35,276 nt of DNA from Ottowia sp. GTDB lineage: Bacteria; Pseudomonadota; Gammaproteobacteria; Burkholderiales; Burkholderiaceae_C. Under the pieces are notes generated by a model. The model had not been told where the DNA came from and did no database searches. It saw nothing but the letters and a program-made list of their open reading frames with translations. Below, piece after piece: positions 7,932-15,258 of the stretch. Made by a program: the position numbers and the translations under genes. Numbering within the stretch: position 1 is the stretch's first letter; each line of letters starts with the position of its first letter. The stretch covers positions 1-35,276 of the forward strand of contig JAGOEM010000009.1 of NCBI GenBank assembly GCA_017997715.1. The letters are read 5' to 3'.

Positions 7932-8399
7932 TCAGCGCACGCGCGTGAACACCGATTCCAATGGCCGGTACTTGCGCCCATCGGTCGCGGTGTGCACCGC
8001 ATTGAGAGCAGCAATCGCATAGAAGCGCCTGGGCGCAGACTTGCGCTCCCACACCATCAGGCGAATGCCAGGATCAGTGCTGGAAAAGCCCGTGCTGCGT
8101 TGCCATTCATGGCCCAGCAGGGTGTCGACCGACTTGGCAATGGCCTCGTCGCTGGTGGTGGCGTCCGCCGCCAAGGTCTGGCCGTCCACGCCCACGCCTG
8201 CCCCTCTGGCTTTGAAAGCATTGGCCAGCCGGGTGGTCGCCTGGTTCAGCCGCAACGTGCTCTCGTCGCGGTACGCAAAGGCTTGCACCCCGGCGATGCG
8301 CAAGGATTTCAGGTCTGTCGTTGATCGGGAAAAGGCTGCCGTCGGGCTCAGTACCATGGCGGCCATGCCGGCAGTGATGTCGCGGCGTGTCGGGCTCAT
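7932..8399 (-). CDS. Uncharacterised protein with Tat-like leader
   Basis: This 155-residue protein is not assignable to a known family by eye. Its N-terminus (TRRDITAGMAAMVLSPTAAF) looks like a twin-arginine or Sec leader, implying export. The mature part is hydrophilic and ends in YRPLESVFTRVR. Its ATG overlaps the stop of the upstream frame (ATGA at 8396-8399), the pattern of a coupled two-gene unit. It lies at the edge of the accessory stretch between the LysR gene and cycA. Confidence 0.55.
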   Translation of the reverse strand: MSPTRRDITAGMAAMVLSPTAAFSRSTTDLKSLRIAGVQAFAYRDESTLRLNQATTRLANAFKARGAGVGVDGQTLAADATTSDEAIAKSVDTLLGHEWQRSTGFSSTDPGIRLMVWERKSAPRRFYAIAALNAVHTATDGRKYRPLESVFTRVR

Positions 8400-8749
8400 T
8401 GGACGCGCACCTTGGTTGCCTTGCTGTCAAACGCGGCGGGCGCCGGGCCTTGGTACCGTTTGCCATGGGCGGCTAACGGTATCGCCAGTTGTTCCAGCAC
8501 ACGCGCCGTCTCGGTACGGCTGCCGTTTGCCTCACTCACCACCGCGTCAACCACGCTGTGGGGCAAGCCAGCGGCGTTGACCGTCAGGCCGCTGCCTGCG
8601 CCTTGCCGCTGCGCCAGTGGGCGGCGCAGAGTCTGCGCGCCCGCCGCACGGCCGTGGCGCATGACTGCGGCCACGTAGGTGCTCAGGCCCAGGCCGCCCA
8701 TGGCGATCTGCTGGATGCCCAAGACGTTGAAGGGGCGCGGGGTGGTCAT
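8396..8749 (-). CDS. Chimeric frame: VOC-gene 5' end fused to an unknown coding segment
   Basis: This 117-residue frame starts [19 protein letters not shown], nearly identical to the first 19 residues of the VOC protein at 12710-13189. From LGLSTYVAAV on it matches nothing I recognise. The DNA upstream of its start is also a copy of the VOC upstream region. A duplicated segment therefore appears to have supplied a new start and 5' end to an existing reading frame. The downstream overlap with the 155-residue gene (ATGA) suggests the 3' part was a genuine gene before. Whether the fusion is expressed is unknown. Confidence 0.5.
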   Translation of the reverse strand: MTTPRPFNVLGIQQIAMGGLGLSTYVAAVMRHGRAAGAQTLRRPLAQRQGAGSGLTVNAAGLPHSVVDAVVSEANGSRTETARVLEQLAIPLAAHGKRYQGPAPAAFDSKATKVRVQ

Positions 8750-8770
8750 GGATGCAGGGCTCCGTCAGGC

Positions 8771-8838
8771 TTCAAAAACTATTGATTTGATAGCTGCTTG
8801 CGCCCGTCTGGCGGGCGCTACAGCCATTTTTTATTCAT
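8771..8838. repeat. Dispersed hairpin repeat, copy R3
   Basis: Contains TTGATAGCTGCTTGCGCCC and GGCGGGCGCTACAGCC. The GCGCCC/GGGCGC arms form the hairpin, flanked by AT-rich ends. It is nearly identical to R4 because it lies inside the segmental duplication. Confidence 0.75.
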
Positions 8839-8870
8839 AGAACCCGTTTGGACTGGATGCGGGCAACGCC
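8836..8870 (-). pseudogene. Nicotinamidase 3'-end remnant
   Basis: On the minus strand this encodes GVARIQSKRVL followed by TGA, matching the last residues GVARIQSSQIL of the intact nicotinamidase gene at 13274-13894. Nothing upstream of it continues the frame with recognisable nicotinamidase sequence, so only the tail was carried by the duplication. Confidence 0.65.
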
Positions 8871-8872
8871 AG

Positions 8873-9331
8873 CGGAATGATTGGCGGTCGGCTCATTATT
8901 CCTGACCGCACAGGCTCTTCACGAATCGGTTTTGGCTGTGCCCCGGTTGATGTATGACGCAGCGCAGCACCCGCATGGCGCTTTTGGGCAAGCGCGGCAT
9001 TTAGTGCAGGTGCTGCAGGTTGCAGCACAACGGCCATTGCCGCGATAGAGGACGCTTGGGGCCTTTCGCACCCGCACCGGCCTTATCGCCAAGTGCTTAT
9101 AGCCAAGCACTTTTCGCCAAGCACCTGCGCCCCGCTATCCGGCCACCCGGCAAGCAAGGGGTGCGCGTCGCTCGTCAAACGTAACTTGACGTTCGTCACG
9201 GATAGCGTTTGTATCTCAACCGCTATGATTCTTCCCTTAGTTTTCAGCCTTTGACCTCATTGCGAGTAGCGCCTCCAGTCAATCTGCCTGCCGCCTCCGC
9301 TCGCGCCAATTTCCCCCCCCGGAGTTCCTTC
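8873..9331. other. Non-coding gap before cycA
   Basis: Apart from the triplicated 14-mer at 9086-9127 and a weak TTGACG at 9186 that could be part of a cycA promoter (no good -10 at correct spacing), I see no gene or recognisable element here. Short open frames on the minus strand run out of the duplicated segment and show no family resemblance. Confidence 0.5.
9086..9127. repeat. Triplicated 14-bp repeat containing a perfect hairpin
   Basis: Three consecutive units: TCGCCAAGTGCTTA, TAGCCAAGCACTTT, TCGCCAAGCACCTG. AAGTGCTT (9091-9098) and AAGCACTT (9105-9112) form an 8-bp perfect stem with a 6-nt loop followed by TT. It lies about 200 bp upstream of cycA and may be a remnant terminator or a regulatory hairpin. 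Confidence 0.55.
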
Positions 9332-10783
9332 ATGACCCACTCAGCCCCGCCGTCCGGCCAGGGCTCGCACGTCGTCCCTCACGACGACGACCTGCAGCGC
9401 AACCTCACCAACCGCCACATTCAGCTCATCGCCATCGGCGGGGCCATCGGCACCGGCCTGTTCATGGGTTCGGGCAAGACGATCAGCCTGGCGGGGCCGT
9501 CCATCATCTTTGTGTACATGGCCATCGGCTTCATGCTGTTCTTCGTCATGCGGGCGATGGGCGAGCTGCTGCTGTCCAACCTGCAATACAAGTCGTTCAT
9601 CGACTTTGCGGCCGATCTGCTGGGCCCCTGGGCGGGGTTCTTCACCGGCTGGACCTACTGGTTCTGCTGGATCATCACCGGCATTGCCGATGTGATTGCC
9701 ATATCGGCCTATTCGCAGTTCTGGTTTCCGGATCTGCCGCAGTGGGCGCCCGCGCTGGCCTGCGTGGGGCTGCTGCTGTCGCTCAACCTGCTGACGGTGA
9801 AGATGTTTGGCGAGATCGAGTTCTGGTTCGCCATGATCAAGATCGTCGCCATCGTCGCGCTGGTGGGCACCGGCCTGTTCATGGTGCTGGGCAACTTCGT
9901 GTCGCCAACCGGGCGCGCGGCCAGCCTGGCCAACCTGTGGAACGACGGCGGCATGTTCCCGCATGGGCTGATGGGCTTCTTTGCCGGCTTCCAGATCGCG
10001 GTGTTCGCCTTCGTGGGCATCGAGCTGGTGGGCACCACGGCGGCCGAGGCCAAAGACCCCGAGCGCACGCTGCCGCGCGCGATCAACTCCATCCCCATCC
10101 GCATCATCGTGTTCTACGTGCTGGCGCTGATCGCCATCATGGCCGTCACCCCGTGGCGCGACGTGGTGCCGGGCAAAAGCCCGTTTGTCGAACTGTTCGT
10201 GCTGGCCGGCCTGCCGGCTGCGGCGGGCGTGATCAACTTCGTGGTGCTGACCTCGGCCGCATCGTCGGCCAACAGCGGCGTGTTTTCCACCAGCCGCATG
10301 CTGTTTGGCCTGGCGCTGAAGCGCGACGCACCGCGGGCGTTCGGCCGCCTGTCGCGCAACGGCGTGCCATCCCGCGGGCTGCTGTTTTCATGCACCTGCC
10401 TGCTGGGCGGCGCCTTTCTGATGTGGGTGGTGCCGGACCTGGTGGAAGCGTTCACGCTGGTCACCACCGTGTCGGCCATCCTGTTCATGTTCGTGTGGTC
10501 GCTGATCCTGCTGTCGTACCTGTCGTACCGCAAGCACCGCGCGGCGCTGCACGAAGCATCCAACTACAAAATGCCCGGCGGCGTGGCCATGTGCTGGGCG
10601 TGCCTGGTGTTTTTCGCCGGCATTCTGGTGCTGCTGACATTTGAAACCGACACGCGCCAGGCGCTGATCGTCACGCCGCTGTGGTTTGTGGTGCTGGCCG
10701 TCGCCTACCAGTTCCTGCGCCGCCGCGTGCAGGCCGCTGCGGCGGCTGCGGGGTCTGGCGAACCGCAGTCGGCCAGCCGGTAA
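9332..10783 (+). CDS. cycA: D-serine/D-alanine/glycine transporter
   Basis: This 483-residue amino acid/proton symporter of the APC superfamily imports D-alanine, D-serine and glycine across the inner membrane. It closely follows E. coli CycA through RRNLTNRHIQLIAIGGAIGTG-like N-terminal sequence, FMGSGKTISLAGPSIIFVYM, AGFFTGWTYWFCW, FVGIELVGTTAAEAKDPE, TSAASSANSGVFSTSRML and TRQALIVTPLWF. About twelve hydrophobic segments are evident. The ATG at 9332 has GGAG 8-9 bases upstream. The frame is open to 9209 but the extra sequence is not conserved. It is a single-gene unit inside the segment flanked by the VOC duplication. Confidence 0.95.
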   Translation: MTHSAPPSGQGSHVVPHDDDLQRNLTNRHIQLIAIGGAIGTGLFMGSGKTISLAGPSIIFVYMAIGFMLFFVMRAMGELLLSNLQYKSFIDFAADLLGPWAGFFTGWTYWFCWIITGIADVIAISAYSQFWFPDLPQWAPALACVGLLLSLNLLTVKMFGEIEFWFAMIKIVAIVALVGTGLFMVLGNFVSPTGRAASLANLWNDGGMFPHGLMGFFAGFQIAVFAFVGIELVGTTAAEAKDPERTLPRAINSIPIRIIVFYVLALIAIMAVTPWRDVVPGKSPFVELFVLAGLPAAAGVINFVVLTSAASSANSGVFSTSRMLFGLALKRDAPRAFGRLSRNGVPSRGLLFSCTCLLGGAFLMWVVPDLVEAFTLVTTVSAILFMFVWSLILLSYLSYRKHRAALHEASNYKMPGGVAMCWACLVFFAGILVLLTFETDTRQALIVTPLWFVVLAVAYQFLRRRVQAAAAAAGSGEPQSASR

Positions 10784-11224
10784 GCGATTGAACGCTGGGT
10801 GGTGATGGGCGGGCGCGGGCGTGGCTGAATCCACGGCCCCGTGACCACCGCCGCCATCCCCGGCATCGACGCACAACAGGGCCTGCGCAGCGGCTCTATG
10901 CCGCCTACGACGCGGCCGGGCACTAGTCCCCGGCATCCATACCGTCGCGGGCAACGTGCGGCTACCCGCTGAAGCCGCACGCACGATTTACCCTGCGCAG
11001 CATCCGCATCACCGCATAGCACCCGTAGTACGAAGCCGTGCGGGCCGCCGTTGGCCTGGCCCGCTGTCGGGCAGCGGGAGTCGAGGTCTTGGTGCAGAGT
11101 GGAGTACGCAAGGCGGCGCGAAGACAACGTACAGTGAAGGGAATGTTGAAATCAGATCGGTCGGCGGCGCCCTCTGATACCACGCAATCGGCCATTAAAT
11201 CAACGTCCATGACCCTTTAGTTCA
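10784..11224. other. Gap holding a LysR remnant, otherwise unassigned
   Basis: This stretch after cycA is GC-rich until roughly 11.2 kb, where composition turns AT-rich. Apart from the LysR-like fragment at 10984-11066 I find no gene, repeat copy or clear promoter for the downstream AT-rich gene. Confidence 0.5.
10984..11066 (+). pseudogene. Degraded LysR-type regulator fragment
   Basis: The plus strand reads FTLRSIRITA, two in-frame stops around a short insertion, then YEAVRAAVGLA. This matches FALRSTSITAQYEAVRAGAGLA of the intact LysR gene (7479-7545). Shared DNA includes CCCTGCGCAGCA, GCATCACCGC and TACGAAGCCGTGCG. It is a short relic of a related gene; no DNA-binding domain is visible nearby. 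Confidence 0.65.
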
Positions 11225-12676
11225 ATGCGCGACCAACCTATTGAGCGAAATACGCTTACACCTCTATATCTAAAGGCAGCAAGCCAAATCGGGAGGAGCG
11301 ACCTTTCAGAATTAGCGACGCTTGAAGAAGGATGGTTTGTAGAACTAAAGGAGCGCACACCAGACCCTGCAAAATTCGCCAAATCCATCAGCTCATTCGC
11401 AAATTCACACGGCGGCTTATTGGTCATTGGCGCAAAGGAGGAGCAAAAAACACGGCGCCTTTCGTCGTTTTCCCCGATGCCTCGAGATTTCGCCGTAAAG
11501 TGTGTCGAACGCGCGCGAGATGCAGTGATTGCTCATATCTCACCCCCGCTCTATTTCGACTCCAACATCATCGAAATTGAGACCATAGATCGCCACGCCG
11601 CTGAACGGTGGATAGTAGTCATATCCATCCCAAAAGGAAATCGGGGGCCTTATCTGCACAGCAATGGTTGCATATACGTACGAATTGGAGATGCCTCGTC
11701 TCCTTTTCCGCTATCCGACTTATCACTGCAAGAGCGGCTTTGGTCGGAATCAATTAAGCGAAGAGAACGAATTCGCTCTCACATCGAAATGCTCTCCACA
11801 CAATACAGAAAGAAAAACCCTTCATTACAACTTGTCATATTAGCTGAAGACATTAATCCACAGGCCAACTCCCTAACCTATGCAGCGTTTCGAAACACAG
11901 TTCTCTCTACACAAAAAAAAGAGGATCAACCAGTTTTCGATCAAGTTCAAACCCTCGACACATCGTTCATTGCAAGGAGAACCGACAAGAAAGTAGGTGG
12001 CCGAAATCTACTTTGGGAATATGACACCAGGAAAAAACTTCACTTTGTGCACATTCCGATAGGAACCCATCGTTGGGACGGAGAAAGTCTGGATAACTTT
12101 GGCACCGAAGTCGGGCTTGATCAACTATCGATGCTCCTAAGGGAGCGCGATGCACCAAAGGACTTAATAATATCAAACTTATTTCCAGCACTTATTATTC
12201 TAAGCCTCACCATACGAAAAATACAAGTTCTTCATCAAGAGAATGATTTTAACGGCCTATTAAAAGTCAATGCGTGTGTTGTTGACACAATAGAGACACT
12301 GCCATTTATAGGCACATCGGCATATTTCGACGAGGTACAGTCAACCAATTTCCCCTTTGTACTTCGAGATACAGGTTTTATATGGCTACTAGAAGATCCA
12401 TCGACATGGCACTCCTTTCCGGCAAGAGCACCCAGCGAAACGATAGACAGCGGCAACGAGTATGAGCTCGCAAACTCGCTTCTGATATTTGCACTTATTG
12501 CAGAATCCGCAGGCATATCACTTCAGCTATCAGTTGGATTCAACGACTCCACCCGCGCCTTAAATCAAACCGAAATCATGGATATGTTCCACAAGCTGGT
12601 TAGTGGATCATTTTCCTACACGAGTCAAGAGAACCCAAATACTCACATAAACACTCGGCGAACGGATAGTTATTAA
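11225..12676 (+). CDS. AlbA_2/Schlafen-type domain protein, candidate defence gene
   Basis: This 483-residue protein has an N-terminal AlbA_2 (Schlafen AlbA-like) domain at about residues 30-170. The motifs are VELKE (39-43), SFANSHGGLLVIG (57-69) and YVRIGDASSPF near residue 155. No helix-turn-helix or GHKL ATPase is evident, and the remaining 300 residues (mixed alpha/beta by eye, with a hydrophobic stretch LFPALIILSLTI) match nothing I recognise. The gene is visibly AT-rich, with AT-ending codons unlike every neighbour, so it was probably acquired horizontally. The ATG at 11225 has no strong ribosome binding site. AlbA_2 proteins are frequent in mobile and anti-phage contexts, and some Schlafen-like domains are RNA nucleases. 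Function here is unproven. Confidence 0.8.
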   Translation: MRDQPIERNTLTPLYLKAASQIGRSDLSELATLEEGWFVELKERTPDPAKFAKSISSFANSHGGLLVIGAKEEQKTRRLSSFSPMPRDFAVKCVERARDAVIAHISPPLYFDSNIIEIETIDRHAAERWIVVISIPKGNRGPYLHSNGCIYVRIGDASSPFPLSDLSLQERLWSESIKRRERIRSHIEMLSTQYRKKNPSLQLVILAEDINPQANSLTYAAFRNTVLSTQKKEDQPVFDQVQTLDTSFIARRTDKKVGGRNLLWEYDTRKKLHFVHIPIGTHRWDGESLDNFGTEVGLDQLSMLLRERDAPKDLIISNLFPALIILSLTIRKIQVLHQENDFNGLLKVNACVVDTIETLPFIGTSAYFDEVQSTNFPFVLRDTGFIWLLEDPSTWHSFPARAPSETIDSGNEYELANSLLIFALIAESAGISLQLSVGFNDSTRALNQTEIMDMFHKLVSGSFSYTSQENPNTHINTRRTDSY

Positions 12677-12688
12677 AAATGAAAATAC

Positions 12689-12704
12689 TTGACTGCGTAG
12701 TCAA
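12689..12704. terminator. Stem-loop between convergent AlbA_2 and VOC genes
   Basis: TTGACT (12689-12694) and AGTCAA (12699-12704) flank a GCGT loop. Read on the minus strand it is followed by GTATTTTCATTTTT, a plausible T-rich tail terminating the long minus-strand gene run. On the plus strand it is followed by TATATT. Confidence 0.5.
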
Positions 12705-12709
12705 TATAT

Positions 12710-13189
12710 TCAGCCCGCCAAGCGCCCAAACGCCTCCACCACCTCCCCCGGCGCTTGCACCAACTCAATCAACACCCCCTCCCCCGCAATCGGAAACTCC
12801 TCGCTCGCCTTGGGGTGCAAAAAGGTGATGTCAAACCCCGCTGCGCCTTTGCGGATGCCGCCGGGGGCGAAGCGCACGCCTTGGGCGGTGAGCCATTCGA
12901 CGGCCTTGGGCAGATCGTCGATCCACAGGCCGATGTGGTTGAGGGGGGTGGTGTGTACGGCGGGCTTTTTGTTGGGGTCGATGGGTTGCATCAGGTCCAC
13001 TTCGACCTTGAAGGGGCCGGTGCCGATGGCGCAGATGTCTTCGTCGACGTTTTCGCGTTCGCTTTGGAAGGTGCCGGTTTTTTCCAAGCCCAGCATGTCA
13101 ACCCACAGTTGCTGCAGCTTGAGTTTGTCGGGGCCGCCGATGGCGATTTGCTGGATGCCGAGGACTTTGAAGGGGCGTGTGGTGGTCAT
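12710..13189 (-). CDS. VOC-superfamily protein, possible methylmalonyl-CoA epimerase
   Basis: This 159-residue protein has two beta-alpha-beta-beta-beta halves of the vicinal oxygen chelate fold (GIQQIAIGG at 11-19 and [11 protein letters not shown] at 83-93). Candidate metal ligands are Glu63, His85 and Glu142 (VLIELVQ). The usual first-half His is Gln14. It closes the long minus-strand run containing PccA, PccB, the mutase and MeaB, and that pathway needs an epimerase between carboxylase and mutase. This makes the epimerase role plausible but not established; a glyoxalase-like function remains possible. Its 5' end and upstream DNA are duplicated near 8.7 kb. Confidence 0.75.
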   Translation of the reverse strand: MTTTRPFKVLGIQQIAIGGPDKLKLQQLWVDMLGLEKTGTFQSERENVDEDICAIGTGPFKVEVDLMQPIDPNKKPAVHTTPLNHIGLWIDDLPKAVEWLTAQGVRFAPGGIRKGAAGFDITFLHPKASEEFPIAGEGVLIELVQAPGEVVEAFGRLAG

Positions 13190-13311
13190 GGCTGCAGGAC
13201 TCCGTTGGGTTTCAAAACTATTTATTTGATAGCTGCTTGCGCCCGTCTGGCGGGCGCTACAGCCTTGTTTGATTCATAAAATCTGGCTGGACTGGATGCG
13301 GGCAACGCCTG
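13130..13311. repeat. Segmental direct duplication, copy B
   Basis: Counterpart of 8690-8872, here in intact context: 5' end of the VOC gene, the intergenic gap with R4, and the 3' end of the nicotinamidase gene. Because both flanking genes are complete here, this is probably the parental copy. Confidence 0.8.
13211..13278. repeat. Dispersed hairpin repeat, copy R4
   Basis: Same sequence as R3 with few changes: TTGATAGCTGCTTGCGCCC and GGCGGGCGCTACAGCC, hairpin arms GCGCCC/GGGCGC. It fills the gap between the nicotinamidase and VOC genes and reaches the nicotinamidase stop codon. Confidence 0.75.
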
Positions 13312-13894
13312 CGGCGGCCATGTCGGCCCAGGCTTTGGCCAGGCTGCCGTTCAGGTCGATGGCGCGGCAGGCGTCTTCGATCACGGTGGTGGCAAAGCCG
13401 GCGGCGCGGGCGTCCAGCGCGGACCAGGCGACGCAGTAGTCGGTGGCCAGGCCGCACAGCACCACGTCGGTGATGCCGCGGGCGTGCAGGTAGGCGGCCA
13501 GGCCGGTGGTGGTGCTGCGGTCGGCCTCGGTGAAGGCGGAATAGCTGTCCACGCTGGGGTTGCAGCCTTTGCGGATGATCAGCTGGGCGTGGGGCACGTG
13601 CAGGCCGCTGTGCAGCGCCGCGTCGTGCGTGCCTTGCACGCAGTGGGTGGGCCACAGCACCTGCGGGCCATAGGGCAGCGTGATGATTTCAAACGGCTGG
13701 CGGCCGGGGTGGTTGGCGGCAAACGAGATGTGGTGGGCGGGGTGCCAATCCTGCGTGAGCACCAGGTTGGCAAAGCGCGGGGCGATGCGGTTGATGAGGG
13801 GCACGATGGCTTCACCGTCGGCCACGGGCAGGCCGCCGCCGGGCATGAAGCCGTATTGGACGTCGACGGCGATCAGGGCGGTTTGGGCATTCAT
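13274..13894 (-). CDS. pncA: Nicotinamidase
   Basis: This 206-residue isochorismatase-fold amidohydrolase deamidates nicotinamide to nicotinate for NAD salvage. The catalytic triad is visible as Asp11 (VDVQYGF), Lys109 (IRKGCNPSVDSYSAF) and Cys154 (LATDYCV). Metal ligands are Asp49 and His51 (QDWHP) and His84 (WPTHCVQGT). The start at 13894 (MNAQTALIAVDVQ) places the conserved strand at the N-terminus. An in-frame ATG at 13957 would add 21 residues that overlap repeat R5. Its 3' end was copied to 8.85 kb. It sits between the serine hydrolase and VOC genes in the minus-strand run. Confidence 0.94.
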   Translation of the reverse strand: MNAQTALIAVDVQYGFMPGGGLPVADGEAIVPLINRIAPRFANLVLTQDWHPAHHISFAANHPGRQPFEIITLPYGPQVLWPTHCVQGTHDAALHSGLHVPHAQLIIRKGCNPSVDSYSAFTEADRSTTTGLAAYLHARGITDVVLCGLATDYCVAWSALDARAAGFATTVIEDACRAIDLNGSLAKAWADMAAAGVARIQSSQIL

Positions 13895-13942
13895 GGGGCG
13901 ATTGTCGCGCAGCGCCTGTGCGGGCTGGTTTGCAAGACAAAT

Positions 13943-13992
13943 CGGGCTGTAGCGCATGTCTGGCGGGCGCAGGCAGCTATTTTGTTCATAGC
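13943..13992. repeat. Dispersed hairpin repeat, copy R5
   Basis: A variant copy in the gap between the serine hydrolase and pncA, containing GGGCTGTAGCGCATGTCTGG, GGGCGCAGGCAGCTATTTTG and TTCATAGCA. One hairpin arm is altered (GCGCAT instead of GCGCCC). Confidence 0.6.
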
Positions 13993-14000
13993 AAACGCCA

Positions 14001-15158
14001 TCATGCGCCGCTGTTGCGCACGGCGGTCAGTATGTCTTTGCGGATCAGCGTGGCGGCCTGGCCGCGGCCCATGCTTTCGGGCGTGCGGCGCGATGTGACG
14101 GCCACCACCAGCTGCAGCGGCGGGTACACATAAATCCACTGCCCGCCGTAGCCGTTGGCCATGGCGGTGCGCGCGGTGGCGCCGCGCGGTGCGGCGGTGC
14201 CGGTCACCCACCACAGGTAGCCGTAGGCGGTGTACAGGGGCGCGCCGCCGGCGTTGCGGCGCTCGGTGGCGCGCTGCACAAAGTCGGCGGGCAGCAGTGC
14301 GCGGCCAGCCCAGCGGCCTTCGGCCAGCACCAATTCGCCCAGGCGGGCCATGGCGCGCGCGCTGATGGACAAGCCCAGCGCGCCCAGATCGTGCCCGCGC
14401 GCGCCCTGGCGCCAATTGAAGCGGCCAATGCCCAGCGGGGCAAACAGGCGTTGATTGGCGTAGGCCGACAGCGGCTTGCCGACGATGTTGGCCAGCGCCA
14501 GCGCCAGCAGGTTGGCGGCGCCGTTGTCGTAGGCAAAGCGCGTGCCGGGCGCGGCGACAAAGGGGCGCTGGATGAGCTGGCGCAGGTCGTCGTCGCGGTC
14601 GCGGCGCGCGGTTTCGTCGCCGGCCCAGCCGGCCGTCATGGTCAGCAGGTGTTCAAAGCGCAGTTCGCGCACGCGGGCGTCGGCGGTCAGGCGCAGCATT
14701 TCGGGCAGGCGCGGGGCGACCAGTTCGTTCGTGCTGCGCACCAGGCCATCGGCCAGCGCGCAGCCAAACAGCAGCGCCAGCACGCTTTTGGTGACGGACT
14801 GCGTGTCTTGCAGGCTGTCGGCGTTCAGGCGGTGGCGGTAGTACTCCAGCGCCAGGTGTCCACGGTGCAGCACGGCCACGCTTTGCACATCCTGCAGCTG
14901 CGCATCGATGCGCGCGGCCATGCCGGCAAAGGCGCGCTGGTGGCGCGCGGCCAGCACCGCATCGCCCACGGGCCAGGTGATGGGGCCGGCTGGCGCTTGC
15001 AGCGCGGCTGGGGCGGGCGCCGGCTTGGCCGCCGTGGCCTGCCGCTGTGCCCAGGCCGTTGCGCCGGCCGACAGGCTGCCCATCGCCAAGGCCAGGTTGA
15101 CGGTGCGCCGGCCAAGCGGCACGGGCATGCGCATGGGCGCTGGCGAAGTCGCAGGCAT
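14001..15158 (-). CDS. Serine hydrolase, beta-lactamase class C/esterase family
   Basis: This exported protein is about 385 residues long, with the penicillin-binding-like active site Ser121-Val-Thr-Lys124 (TQSVTKSVLALLFG), the second motif Tyr210-Asp-Asn212 (FAYDNGAANLL), and a C-terminal segment AYGYLWWVTG...GYGGQWIYVYP. The N-terminus PLGRRTVNLALAMGSLSAGATAWA is a signal peptide with a possible twin-arginine. The start is uncertain: ATG at 15158, 15134 or 15128 are all possible, and an upstream ATG at 15248 lies inside repeat R6. Such proteins are usually esterases, peptidases or D-amino-acid peptidases rather than resistance enzymes. Confidence 0.85.
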   Translation of the reverse strand: MPATSPAPMRMPVPLGRRTVNLALAMGSLSAGATAWAQRQATAAKPAPAPAALQAPAGPITWPVGDAVLAARHQRAFAGMAARIDAQLQDVQSVAVLHRGHLALEYYRHRLNADSLQDTQSVTKSVLALLFGCALADGLVRSTNELVAPRLPEMLRLTADARVRELRFEHLLTMTAGWAGDETARRDRDDDLRQLIQRPFVAAPGTRFAYDNGAANLLALALANIVGKPLSAYANQRLFAPLGIGRFNWRQGARGHDLGALGLSISARAMARLGELVLAEGRWAGRALLPADFVQRATERRNAGGAPLYTAYGYLWWVTGTAAPRGATARTAMANGYGGQWIYVYPPLQLVVAVTSRRTPESMGRGQAATLIRKDILTAVRNSGA

Positions 15159-15192
15159 GCCCAGTGCATCGCTCAGCGGCACGTCAGATTCA

Positions 15193-15253
15193 GGGTGTTT
15201 TTGGCCTGCAGCGCCCGCCCAGTGGGCGCAAGCAGCAATGGTTTTCATAGCAA
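15193..15253. repeat. Dispersed hairpin repeat, copy R6
   Basis: Contains GGTGTTTTTGGCCTGCAGCG, CCCGCCCAGTGGGCGCAAGC and TTCATAGCAAG. It lies between the DUF167 gene and the serine hydrolase and is closest to R2. Confidence 0.7.
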
Positions 15254-15258
15254 GCACC

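Larger units (their letters stand above)
8690..8872. repeat. Segmental direct duplication, copy A
   Basis: About 180 bp in the same orientation as 13130-13311. It includes the first 19 codons of a VOC gene, the 5' gap with dispersed repeat R3, and the last codons (GVARIQSKRVL, then stop) of a nicotinamidase-like gene. Shared stretches include TGGCGAT, CTGGATGCC, GGTGGTCATGG, the whole R3/R4 core and GGACTGGATGCGGGCAACGC. The two copies differ at scattered positions, so the duplication is not very recent. Confidence 0.8.

Noticed and set aside
8831..9037. Minus-strand frame of 68 codons
   Set aside because: It runs into the duplicated nicotinamidase tail out of frame and shows no family signal; a by-product of the duplication.
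8771..13278. R3 and R4 as terminal repeats of an insertion sequence
   Set aside because: They are in direct orientation, lie inside a longer duplication with gene ends, and no transposase lies between them.
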